Under the pieces are notes generated by a model. It saw only the letters and a program-made list of their open reading frames with translations, was not told the origin of the DNA and did not search any database. DNA of 64,000 nucleotides, from NCBI GenBank assembly GCA_004352715.1, contig SCFE01000107.1, positions 878,452-942,451 on the forward strand, given 5' to 3'. A program made the translations under genes and the position numbers. Positions 34,165 to 44,868 of this stretch are shown here, piece by piece. The stretch is from Hofstenia miamia (taxonomy: Eukaryota > Xenacoelomorpha > Acoela). Within the stretch, counting starts at the first letter, position 1. Every line of letters starts with the position of its first letter.

Positions 34165-34529
34165 GCAGGATGCAGTATTTTTCCTTTAGCATGCCACTAC
34201 TCAATGTTTTGGAACTTAGATTATCAGGCATATTTACACACATTTCAATTTGAAATATTTTCTCAGTATATTCTTAAGAAAAGTATATTTCAAACAGACA
34301 TAGTTCAAAGCACATGTTACAATCCCAATTGGAAAGAACTATATTTTAAAGAAATTGCAAGCGAACAATTCTTGTCTTAACGAAGGCAGTAAATATCTCG
34401 ATTTCGATTTGTCTATTAACATTTGGCATTACCGCTAATTTGTTTATAGTTGGATTTTCAATAAGTTTTGTTTACTTTGAAAATAATTTCAACTTTTTGT
34501 TTATTACCTTTGCTTCAATTGCTGATTTC
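34165..34529 (+). pseudogene. Receptor B exon 4 with 16-nt deletion
   Basis: 365 nt against 381 in copy A. The frame matches A up to SEQFLS and then meets TAA at about 34378. The missing 16 nt fall between SE and the LT-AVNI block. After the deletion, in the other frame, TM1 and TM2 (SICLLTFGITANLF, FITFASIADF) are well kept, so the loss looks recent compared with overall divergence. Confidence 0.88.
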
Positions 34530-34799
34530 GTAAGTCACAATAATCTTTTTTTTAATTATTTAATTTTTCCAATATTCTTTGCATTTGAAACTCTACATGT
34601 ACATGCCAATATTACATATTCTCAAGAGAAGATAAAAATTTGTATGTTCAGGTATACTTAATTTTATGCAGCCTTACATGGCCGTTAAGTACATAAGTAG
34701 GCTTCGGCGGTATCGAATTACCGTAGCGTTATGGTTACTGTCAGTATAATTTTTTAGTAACACGGTACTCAGATAAAACACACAAAAAAACATGTTTAC

Positions 34800-36540
34800 C
34801 GTTGCAGAATTCTAATTAAAAGGATCCGTTTATTAACAAAATATTTTCAAATTTATGAAATTGAAATGCTTGAAGAAGGTAACAATGAGATTAAGGTAAT
34901 CACGAAGGAAAGTGACTCAATTGAAGGCCGACACCAGCTAAGAAGTTGCACACAATGGCCAGTATATTGGCCGCAAGAGTGCATGTACTAAGAACTGCTT
35001 CTGCAGAGACCTCTGCCTCAGGTTCCTTTGATTTTTTTGGGAAAAATTTGTTACTAGAAAGGACGTTTCAACGTACTGGTCCAATCGATTACTTTGCTGA
35101 GCAAGGTGACTCGAAGAATATTACAGATAAACTACCAAAACTGACGTGGAGAGGCTCCAATGGAAAAAGTGAAAATGGTGACGGACCAACATGAAAGATC
35201 CTTACCCAACTAAATGAATTTGTTTCAAATTCACAACTCGTAATATATAGATTTACATATAGAGCGTTCACTTTGTTGCAGATACTAACGAGTTGTTTCA
35301 GTTTTTGATTGAAGAATATTCTGTTGATTCCAGCACTACTTATGCTGAAACTAATGAAGAGAATACAGAAATGCATGTGCACAATGAAGATGATATAGAA
35401 GACATTGATGAAGCTTCAACTGCAAGTATGGATTAGGGATGTACCGGAATCCTGTATTCAGTAAAATCGGCAATAACACAACCGAATCCGGATATCCAGT
35501 ATCCGGTAAAATTAAACTTGCTTACCGGATTTTACCAGATAACATATTTTAAGATAAAACTAAATTTAAAATTGGAATTTTCGAAGAAAAAACAATATTT
35601 TTTCCATGATACACAAATTTTCATGCAATATAACAAGTTTTTCTGACATATTAGAACGAAGTCTATTTCGTTGACAAAATATTTCCATGTATGCTGAATA
35701 CTCAAAATATTTATTTATTTTCATCCGCAAGAGGTCGATATTATTTGAGAAATGTGCCCCTTAATAATTGAACAATATATTATCAGGTATCCGACAGTCA
35801 AATTATTCGGTATCCGGAATATACAATTCACGATCCGGATCCCATCCCTAGTGTGGATGAAAAATGCGTAATCAAGGACCTGTTATTTTAGTTGCACGAG
35901 ATTACAATTCTCAACATCGAGAACCCGAGAGGCGATTTTATTTACAAAAACAAGTATTGAATGGAAAACGTCAAATTTCTGAGAGCCGACATTCTTTCTA
36001 GTGTTATATCTTGGACCAACCAATATAAAAATATAAGTGATCTTGATATGGCAGAAATTAAAGATTCTCTTGGTCTTCTAATCCGTATGGGTGCATCCCA
36101 AGACAACAATGAAAATGACAGTGAAAGCTCTGTTATAAGAGCAACGATGTCAATCAATCAATTTGAAGGCATACGACGATGCCTAAGAGTTGATTACATT
36201 GATACACACAGTAATCTAAGGGTAACTGACAAGTTTCCACTATTTTTTAATGTCCTTGATATTTTCATTATTCAATGTAGATCTTCATATTTGCCAAGCA
36301 AATTTCTATGTGTGGATTCCATTTTTAGGATGTTGTCCATTTACATTTTGACAATACCTCTTATCAAAACCAGATAAATATGGAATGAATCTCTTGGCCC
36401 TCAAACCGGATAGGTTTGTGATGGCTTGCTTTAGCCTGGCAAAGATGCAGCAACAAGACTGCTCGTGGATCATCTTGTCTATTTGTCGAAATTCACAAAG
36501 AATGTTCTTACGATACTGGAAGAAATCTCCCTAATAGTAA
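34800..36540 (+). pseudogene. piggyBac-type transposase relic
   Basis: After a MITE insertion (35434-35850) the + strand has IKDSLGLLIRMG, SINQFEGIRRCLRVD, DKFPLFFNVLDIF and CVDSIF in ORF 35961-36377. A frame change then gives KPDKYGMNLLAL and ALKPDRFVMACFSLAKM-like residues. The order fits the piggyBac catalytic domain (I-FLGLLI, F--I-R-LRFD, DKL-P-FD-F, TVDE, KP-KYG). The acidic stretch at 35330-35430 may be its N-terminal part. Multiple stops; the TVDE Asp is present (CVDS) but the next residues are changed. Confidence 0.75.
35434..35850. mobile_element. hAT MITE (ATCCGG family) inserted in the piggyBac relic
   Basis: The element runs from tagggatgtaccgg to ccggatcccatcccta. It is flanked by gtatggat on the left and gtgtggat on the right, an 8-bp target duplication with one change, which is the hAT signature. 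Subterminal tatccggt words occur in both orientations. No ORF. Confidence 0.85.
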
Positions 36541-36598
36541 TTTTTTTTAGCGATTTTGACTTCGTAGAGGACCTGTACTGCAAGCGACATACTTATAT

Positions 36599-36937
36599 TA
36601 GTGTTCTGCGGTAAAGGTTTAGCCGATAGCCGGCCGTAACCCCGGTCAGCTACGGCCAAATATTTTTTGTCTTCCTCCAAAATCCCGGCTAAGATTCAAT
36701 TTTGAACATTATGATGTACAATTTAATCGTTCCATTGAGAATTGCTGTATTTCACTTAGTAGTAGTAAAAAGCGGCAACTATAGCAAAATATCACGGCTA
36801 AAGCCCGGTTACAGCTAGAGCATTACGGCTAGAGGCTCGCTACTTCCAAAGACTTACGGCCAACAGCCGGCTAAATTCAAAATTTAATGTCCCCGGCCGA
36901 CTACGGACAAGAAAATTGCCTTAGCCACAGATCACTA
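36599..36937. mobile_element. hAT MITE, AGCCGGCTA family
   Basis: 339 bp with inverted ends tagtgttctgcgg and ccacagatcacta. The flanking octamers acttatat and atctatat agree in six of eight positions, as for an old hAT target duplication. The interior is full of agccggc, gtaaccccgg and tacggcca words in both orientations. Confidence 0.78.
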
Positions 36938-37430
36938 ATCTATATTGGGATTTTGCAAAAATACAAGGCTAACATTCCACCATTTGAAGAAATTTGAATC
37001 ACTTTAATTGCACACCACAAAATGGGGGAAGCTAAATTGATTTGTTCAAATAAGTGTTATGTGATAATTAAATTTCCAAGTTCAATACATGCTTTACAAT
37101 AAAGTGAAATAACGCGATATAAACACAAAGACTTAGTCAGCAATAAATCATCACAGATGATTTTATAGATTGATATGTCTTAGTGTAAGACGTGTTTGAA
37201 ATAAAAATTCAATTTTCTATTTAAATTTTTTTGAAAGACCTTCTTATAAGCAATAAAACGTTTCCATCTTATAGTAAGAACTCTTTAGGTACGTCTTCTA
37301 AACGTCTTATAAATACTGCGGACCATTTTTAGACAAATAAAACACTATCTTTAGCGCTTAAAATTTAACATATTTTAACTAGTTTTGGCTTAAAAAGTTA
37401 TTCTCAAAATTAAAGATAATTTAAAAAAAT

Positions 37431-38000
37431 CTATTTATTGACATAGGTTAGCACATAATGCTTCAAGTTATCATCTGAGAAATGTCTGTCGTTTGCTAGA
37501 ACCTTCCTCAAAAGGGTAAATGACACCTTAATCATTGCGTCAGATGCTGGTGCTGCTTGTAGAAGTGTGTAATCACCCGGAGAAAGACTGCTAGCTCCAG
37601 ATACCACTTGTTGCAAATCTTCCATATTTTCGATTAGTCATTTCACGTACCTAGCAATTGGAGTTGCATGGAATCTTAGTCAATTGCCCCAATCCACGTG
37701 ACAATTTTCTGAAATCCCACTAATTGCGAGCAATCGTTTCTTCTCCAAATCTTGATTTCTGCCAGTTACATTTCTACCCCAGGCTTGGAAACTGCTGCGA
37801 TCGCTTTGGTAACAATTATACCTTCTCCTCTAAATGTCAGAGCAATATCTCGATTTTCATTCCAATTGTTTGAATACCAAACCGCTGCGGTAATCCACGT
37901 AACCTATCGCGTGAGGATTGGGAGCAGGCATAATGTTTTGAAACATTGCATTTCTGGCCCTATTTTTCACCGTAGCGGCTTTGATTGAAAAAATTGTGAT
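37431..38000 (-). pseudogene. Unassigned coding-like relic
   Basis: CpG-rich compared with the surroundings. The minus strand keeps ORF 37625-37431 (64 codons) and pieces in other frames (ALTFRGEGIIVTKAIAAVSK). I know no family for it. It lies between the piggyBac relic and a hAT transposase and is probably part of a transposon. Confidence 0.3.
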
Positions 38001-38401
38001 TGAAATCAGAGCACATGCTCATAATTTTCATGGAAACATTGTGGAAAAGATAGCATAAGCATGTCAAGTTATGGAGGTCGGGTACATGATTTTTAACTTT
38101 ATTTCAACTGACGTCATGAAGGCCGTCGCATTCCTAATGAGCAGCAGCCATCAGGACATTCAAAGCTTAAATACCTTTCAAACTTTGATTAAAAATTTGA
38201 ATATTATTTAATTCAAAGTTTGATTTTAAATTTAAAAGTTTGATAATTTCAATTCAAGTTTGATATTTCTTAGAAATAATTCTTACATACAAAAGAAATG
38301 CATTTTTTTCAGACTAATGTGTAATTAAATACAAATTTAACAATGACGTTGGCTAAAAACCACATAATGCAGATTTTACCTATTTTTGCAGCAATATGGA
38401 G

Positions 38402-38402
<1 letters not shown>

Positions 38403-38454
<52 letters not shown>
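38403..38454. repeat. (TA)n microsatellite
   Basis: Long pure TA run between the relic at 37.4-38.0 kb and the zinc-finger hAT transposase. Confidence 0.95.
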
Positions 38455-38457
<3 letters not shown>

Positions 38458-38488
38458 GCACATAAATTAATCATACATAGTATATTGT

Positions 38489-39560
38489 TTAGATAGAAAG
38501 AAAATAATTGTACTTATTGCATAGAGACATAATTTGTAGTAAATGTCCCTGTGACTTATAAGAATGTAGAAATTGCTTTTTAATTATTAGAGGTAAATCA
38601 CAAAGTTTCCAAAATGTGTTCACTATTAACTTAACTATCAAATATGTTAAATGAATGAGTCCCCGAGTTTTTCTCAAAAGAATTAATTTACAAAGCCTGT
38701 CAGAGGTCTTCATTTTCAATATTAATAATATTCTAAATTTATTATACATTTAAATATTTACCATAAAATAATATTGGGGAAATTTAATAATGTTGATGTG
38801 TAAAGTTTGCCTAAATTGGACTATCAAAGTTTGCTCTTTAGCCTCCAAAGTTTGGTTTGAAATTTTGAATTTTAGAATTTTACAAAATTTGTTTTGAAAC
38901 ATTGGAGTTTTTGCAAACATTTGAAACTGTGTTTTGAAAGTTTGAAAATTTGAATTTGATTTGAAAGCCTGGCAGTCATTTGTCTTTCTTAATCTCAAAC
39001 AGCTTAAAAGTATCATCCAATAAAAATCCCATTAACTTCCTCCATTACTTTCAATGCAACAAGTTTAATATAGGTTGGGTGATCTAAATTTCCGATAAAG
39101 ATATGGGCAATTTTCTTCTTTTTAACTGTAGCCTCATTCGTAATACAGAATATCTTGTTCCAATAGAGCCGCCTCTTGCATTCTTGAATGCAATCATTTG
39201 CAATATTGGAAATGATCGTCAGCACTGTTTCGCCTGGCACTTGTCCCTGTGTCCATTTTTCCAGTACAGGCTTCATGATAACGATTTGACTGAGGGAAAT
39301 ATGTGAACACAAACACATCGATAACTTCAATTTGAAAAGAATCCTTAGGAAAACAGACTCAATTGATGGGGTTATTTGTGACGGGCCTTCTGATAATTTC
39401 TGCATGTGCTGACTTCTTTTCCTGTGACTTTCAAAGTTAAACCATTTTATGCAGTTTACATCCATATTACACAATTTGCACACCAGTGTCTTTCTAGTTA
39501 CACAAAATTCTCTAGGATATTTGGTTGCCGCTGCAGTGGCCTTTTCCTTGAATGTGAAAT
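38489..39560 (-). pseudogene. hAT-family transposase relic with N-terminal zinc finger
   Basis: The minus strand, opening near 39560, has KYPREFCVTRKTLVCKLC followed by HRKRSQH: a C2H2 finger of the kind found at the N-terminus of one hAT group and of CGGBP1. Then LEKWTQGQVPGETVL and, near 39120-39170, ITNEATVKKKKIAHIFIGNL, which fits the start of the hAT catalytic core (DETTD, IVG-L). The catalytic Asp is Asn and the charged pair is changed. Two further ORFs down to 38489 continue it in other frames. Confidence 0.72.
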
Positions 39561-40369
39561 AAAGTAATTAAATCCGCCAGACAAAAACAAACGAGCTGTC
39601 CTTAAACTTTCTTATCTATCACTATTAGCCAATCAGTTTCGATTTGCAGCAAGCAACGTACAATTGTTTTCCACTCACTCTAAAATTTGACCATTATTGA
39701 CCGATTGCATCGAATGCATGTAATTTTGACTTGTATGCCTTATTTAGACTTTTAGACTTTTTGTCCGCTTTACTTATAAAACACCTTATAAAACGTCTTC
39801 TAAGCGTCTTCTAGACATTTTTTATTGAATGAAGTTCTTTATGCCATCACCATAACCTAAAAATACAATTTGTTTTATTCTATGTACAAATAAAATCATC
39901 TATTTACACAATATAAAATTAGCAAGTAACACACAACACAACACGTTTCTTAATTGAAAATAATTATGAATAACTAATTATTATGACTCTTTAAGAGACC
40001 AACGACATATGTAATAGTAAAGTGTCCAACGAAACCTTCCCAACAAAAATTGATCATAGATGATATTATAGGTTATAACAAAACGTCATAATTCAATATT
40101 TGATTTTCTCACTAATGTATTAACATTGCGAATTTTATATGCAAGAAATTGATAATGCTTAGCAGATTATTATATGAACCTAGTTTCTTCCTATGGAGCA
40201 TTCTTCGAGGTAAGGTAGTAAAAATATTTCACTATTTTCAAATTATTTGACTAATAGACAAAAGAATGCAAAACCGCAATTTTGACTACGGTCAAAAGAA
40301 TAGTCATCTTCAAAGTGATAACAATGGCCACTCACTCCCATACTCCAGGACAGATCTATCTTCAAGCAA

Positions 40370-41115
40370 GTGGACTTTAACAAATTTCCTTTGAGTGACG
40401 TGCAGTGGAATCTTCTGGGTCATATAATGGCTGTACTCAAACTGTTCTATCAGGCGATACTGCTGTTCAGTGAGAAGGCAGTTACTCTCTCTGTTTTCTA
40501 CCCGACTTTCTTCGGACTCAAGCATACTCGAGAGATCCAAACCGGGATATCAAAAAGTTGGCAGCTGACATCATTTCAGAGATAGACGAGCGAGTTCTTG
40601 ACTCAATAGATTCACGTGACTCGTGTACTATGGCTGCATTTTTGGATCCGAGGTTCAAGAACGTTTCTCACCGTCGGCAATCAATCCATTGCTTGAAGTG
40701 AGATCACTGGACTGTTTACCGATGCCCCTGTGCCTGTGGTGACCCAGTCAATGAATTAAACTGACGAAATCCAAGCCTCCTACTCGTTTCTATCCTTCGC
40801 AAGAGACATTCCTGCCAGTCCACCTCCAGTGTCAGCAACAGGCAGCGATCCAAGGAGGTTGCAAAGTAAAGTGTTCATGGTGTGAGACAACCACACTTGG
40901 AGACTGGTGGGCCGAGAACAAGCCACACTTTCTACTACTAGAGCGAATTGCCCGCAGGATTCAAACAATTCAATTGAGAAGTGTCACGCTGGAGAGGGTC
41001 TTCTCAAAGGCTGGTCTGTTAGTCTCCAAGAAACGTGCTGCACTCAACCCTGCACACGTCTACAAACGTGTGTTTTTGAACAAAAACTTTGTATTTTGCT
41101 AGTGATTTTTGTTTT
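40370..41115 (+). pseudogene. hAT transposase C-terminal relic
   Basis: In three frames on the + strand: FPLSDVQWNLLGHIMAVLKLF, then MAAFLDPRFKN, then WWAENKPHFLLLERIARRI, SVTLERVFSKAGLLVSKKRA and HVYKRVFLNKN. The last part is the hAT dimerisation domain (WW, ERVFS-AG, RA-L, FL--N). Only the C-terminal half of a transposase is present, with frame changes near 40540 and 40740. It is unrelated in sequence to the zinc-finger hAT relic to its left. Confidence 0.88.
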
Positions 41116-41614
41116 TGTTATGAATTGACTATTTTCACGTTACCTTTTTTTATATATTATATTTAGTCTATATGTTTTATATAAAAACATCACTGACCAT
41201 TCGAATATTTCTGTCACGAATATTTATTTTATATTCTCAGAAACTCTAGTCAGTTGGCACATCCTACTAAAGGAGCGATTATGTTTAGTTTTAGTGAAAT
41301 ATTTTTTAAATTTTATTTGTGTACATATAAGTTATTCAATACTAAGTGGGTTCAAGTGCCACAGCAATAGAAACATAGTGATTGATAATGCTACTCGGCT
41401 GTTTTATATATTTTAGCTATCATGCAAAATAACTAACTAAATAAAAACTGAAACGTTCACAATTTAAAATCGCTGAAAAGTGAAAACTGATTAAATTATG
41501 CAAAGAATATATCAAAATTGTGTTTTGCTAGAAATTTAGTTATAATAGATTGAAATGTGCGTTATGCAATATCAGCTCTTTGCATTGCCATTTGCAATTT
41601 TTTAGATTAAACTG

Positions 41615-41616
<2 letters not shown>

Positions 41617-41682
<66 letters not shown>
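41617..41682. repeat. (TA)n microsatellite at the left Tc1 end
   Basis: About 65 nt of TA, one slip in the middle, running straight into the left terminus (tacagtattgg) of the Tc1 element. Confidence 0.95.
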
Positions 41683-41686
<4 letters not shown>

Positions 41687-43190
41687 TATTGGAAATATGT
41701 ATTCGACCACCTTGCTATTTTGAATAATAATGATAATTCATTGGATAGAGTGTGAGTAAAATTATAACTAAGTGCTACTTTGATTGAGAAAGGAAAATCT
41801 GTATGTCTAATACCATAAAATATGTAGAAAAACAATTGGCTATTAATTTTTAATCAAAATTTTTATTAGAAAAATATATTCGGCCACATGAAAAAATTTT
41901 AACAAATGAGCAAACCCGAAAAAAGTAAATTCAAAATAGGATATAGAATTTAATAATTGATGCATTATAACCACTTAGCAACAAAATTCTCTTTTCCAAT
42001 ATTTTGTAGAGTATCCCTTTGAGCGAATAACAGCTACAGGGCGGTCAGGGATTGAAGCAAAAATCTTTCAATAAAGCTGTTCGGAATTGCATAGAATTCT
42101 TTTTTGTTGTGTTCCACAGCTCATCTTCAGTGTGAAGAGGTATGACATGGAGCACCATCCTGCTGATATATTGAATCACTTGTAAGAAATGGCAAGAGTT
42201 CCATTTCTAGAATCAAAGCATATTAAGAGCTTCGGAGAGTACCAGTGATGTGAAAAATATTGCGAAGGCCATACTTCCATATTGCACCCTATACCATGAG
42301 AGACATCCCATCATACTTCATGGTCCCTCGACTAGCCAAGAATCTGAACTTCTGCACAGTTGGTCTTTTTATCAACATTCTTTTTGATGAGTATAGCTCA
42401 AATTTTGACTCATCTGAAAATATAACATTAGACCAATGTTTAGACGAATTGTCTCTCATCAACTTGCCCCACCTCATCCGGCATAATCTTTGCTTTGAGG
42501 TTAAGAATGGCTTTCTGGTTGCCACAAATGTCCCAATTGAGTACTTCTTCAGGATGTTTCGCACATTTTTTGCCTTACGAGGTTACCATCAGCCCATTCA
42601 TTGCGAAGATCTTCTGAAGTCTTAATGATATTTCGCTTTGAAAGGCACGCAAGAGCTTACTGGGAATTTTTGGAGGTCTTCTTTGGTCTTCCGGACTTTG
42701 GCTTTGAGGCAATGATGTTTTCAGATGTGAAACGTCTGATAAAATCCCCGACAGTATTTTGAGGTTGCTGTAGTTGATCTACATATATCACATTGACTCA
42801 TACCTTCCAAATGTTTGGGGATAATCAACTCGTGGATGGCAATAGGTATGTAACCAGGCATCATATATGGCGAAAAAAGACTGATGTTAAATATTTTCAA
42901 AATAAATATACTGAAAAAAGCCCAGCCAATGAAATTTTTTACAGATTCTCTCATTTCATCTGAAGTGGCCGAATACATTTTTCCAAGAAAAAATTAGCTA
43001 ACCACAAGCATTGTAGGAATTCTCCTTGGGATTTAATGTAAACAGTAATCATTATTTCTTAACATTGATGAATTCTTTTTTCTGCAACACCAAATCTAAT
43101 TAAAAATTACCTATGACATTCTTGGCGGCAATTTTTGGGGAATTTTTATGACACATCATGTGTGGCCGAATTCTTTTTTTCAGTACTGTA
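41682..43190 (-). mobile_element. Tc1/mariner element in intron 4 of receptor B
   Basis: The ends tacagtattggaaatatg and its partner ttttttcagtactgta form inverted repeats, each followed inside by a conserved ATTCG(A/G)CCAC. TA flanks both ends within TA microsatellites. Length 1509 bp is usual for Tc1. The transposase runs on the minus strand and is broken by frame changes. Confidence 0.9.
42000..42980 (-). pseudogene. Tc1 transposase relic
   Basis: The minus strand has LIIPKHLEGMSQCDI (first helix-turn-helix), then in another frame NTVGDFIRRF and GRPKKTSKN (the second helix-turn-helix and GRPKK linker). ORF 42564-42289 has KPFLTSKQRLCRM and HWSNVIFSDESKFEL with the first catalytic Asp (SDES), then RPTVQKF and GMSLMV. 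The later catalytic part toward 42000 is decayed. At least two frame changes. Confidence 0.88.
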
Positions 43191-43206
43191 TATATATATA
43201 TATACA
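43190..43206. repeat. Short TA run at the right Tc1 end
   Basis: TA run directly outside the right terminus of the Tc1 element, matching the TA target choice of the family. Confidence 0.9.
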
Positions 43207-43239
43207 ATATACGTGGATAGATTAAATATACAATGCAAA

Positions 43240-43330
43240 TAAAATTTACCGGCCAAAACCGGCCGTAATAGCTGTTGCCGGCGGCCAACTACCGGCCCCA
43301 TAAAATTTCCGGTCGGTTCCAGCTCCAGTC
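43240..43330. repeat. Fragment of the GGCCGG MITE family
   Basis: Contains accggcc, ggccgtaat and ccggcggcc words and ends ggttccagctccag, like the end of the patch at 30885-31000. The other terminus is not seen. Confidence 0.5.
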
Positions 43331-44261
43331 CAACCTAGTTTCAGCATTCTAATCGCTTTTGATTTTTCTCGTCAAACTTGCGTGCCGGGTAAATAAATTT
43401 GACAGTTCATCACCCCTTCAAACAGGTGCCACACTTTTTCTTGCTAGCATGTATTTAATAATATCAATAAACCATTTGTTTACATAAAGCACTGGACAAA
43501 AATAGCGATGTCGCTGTTGCCATGCATCATAGAAATGTTAAAAAACAAAATGGTTGCATTTTTAGAGCTTATAAATAGTTCCTTTGTTTGTGAAAAGCTC
43601 CTCTTTCCAAAACAAGGAACCTGTGTTTCCATAAAGAGGCATAAAACGATTTATTGCAGATTTGATATGTATTAAAATTGAATTCATTCATCGTTTTGCC
43701 TACTTCTATAGAATTTGTGTCACTAGATTTTTTAAAGTCCTTTCTTATAATACATTTGTAAATATTTTTACTAACTAGCATTGATTTACGAACGTTATAA
43801 ATTTGAAATATCACAATTTTTTTCAAATTGCCGAAAAACAAAAGGAATTCTATTTTTAATTAAGTATTAACGTCGAATCATGATAGTGTATTGGATGTCT
43901 ATAGGCTTTTGAAGAAATATTCTAATCCATTTTTTTAAAATTCGCACGCTTACTCCGTTTTTTCATCATAGCAGAGTGTAATATCAGTGAAAATGCAATT
44001 TTTACCTATAGTTTTAACTAAGATACTATTTGAAATCGGGTTATATTTGGAAATTTGATACACAACTTGGATCGTGCATCACCTCAATAAGCAATTAAAT
44101 TTGACACACAAGGTTGACCGTGTATCACCCCCTTTATATGCCATGCCGATGCATGCAACATAAAATTCAAATAATGTACAGTCTTGATAAAATTTTAATT
44201 TAAATTTTAAGAAATGTGGAAATTCCTATAAACCCGATATATGTATTTATACTATATTTAG

Positions 44262-44515
44262 ATAACATGTTCATTACGACCAGTAATCCTACTGATTGAA
44301 TACCTTAAGCCTACAGTAATTTACAATGACATTGTCTACACTAGTCATGGAATTTCATTCGATCCTCCACCCTTTATTATCTGGTGCAGAATTGTAAACA
44401 TCATTCGATGCATGAATCAGTACTTTTCTCCATGGATATTTGTATTTATTGCAATTGAACGATGCATAGTAATGAACCATATAAATTCCAAAAAATTTTT
44501 ATCAACAAGAAGAAG
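44262..44515 (+). pseudogene. Receptor B exon 5: TM3 with ERC instead of ERY
   Basis: 254 nt, open, same length and phase as exon 5 of A. TM3 ends FIAIERCIVMN: the Tyr of the (D/E)RY motif is Cys. WCRIV and the ECL1 sequence are unchanged. Donor ag|gtgtgt. Confidence 0.9.
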
Positions 44516-44543
44516 GTGTGTTTAATATTTTTAAGCCAATAAT

Positions 44544-44547
<4 letters not shown>

Positions 44548-44584
<37 letters not shown>
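44548..44584. repeat. (TA)n microsatellite filling intron 5 of receptor B
   Basis: TA run makes up almost half of the 82-nt intron 44516-44597. Confidence 0.95.
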
Positions 44585-44590
<6 letters not shown>

Positions 44591-44597
44591 TTTTTAG

Positions 44598-44868
44598 AGC
44601 TAGCACTGTAGGTATATTAGTGTTTATCGCAACAGCAATGGCATCTTGGTTTGCATTCAATGCCCATTGGAATTTTATGTCGTTTGAGAAACGTTACGTA
44701 ATACATGATCTTAATGCACATTGCCATTTTGGAATATTTCTGTCGTATATTGAAGTACAGCAAACTATGAAAATAATTTCATTTCCTGGTGGTCACAACA
44801 TGATTGCAGTGCTTGCAAACAATGTTATTGAAATGCTGCTAACCGTTTTTTTACCCACTACATTACAA
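44598..44868 (+). pseudogene. Receptor B exon 6: TM4, ECL2, TM5, donor lost
   Basis: 271 nt, open, with WFAFNAHWNFMS, NAHCHFG and LTVFLPTTLQ as in A. The donor GTAAGC of A is ATAAAC here. Read-through would add INI and stop at TAG 44878-44880. ATAAAC does not look like the AT-AC intron donor consensus (ATATCC). Confidence 0.9.
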
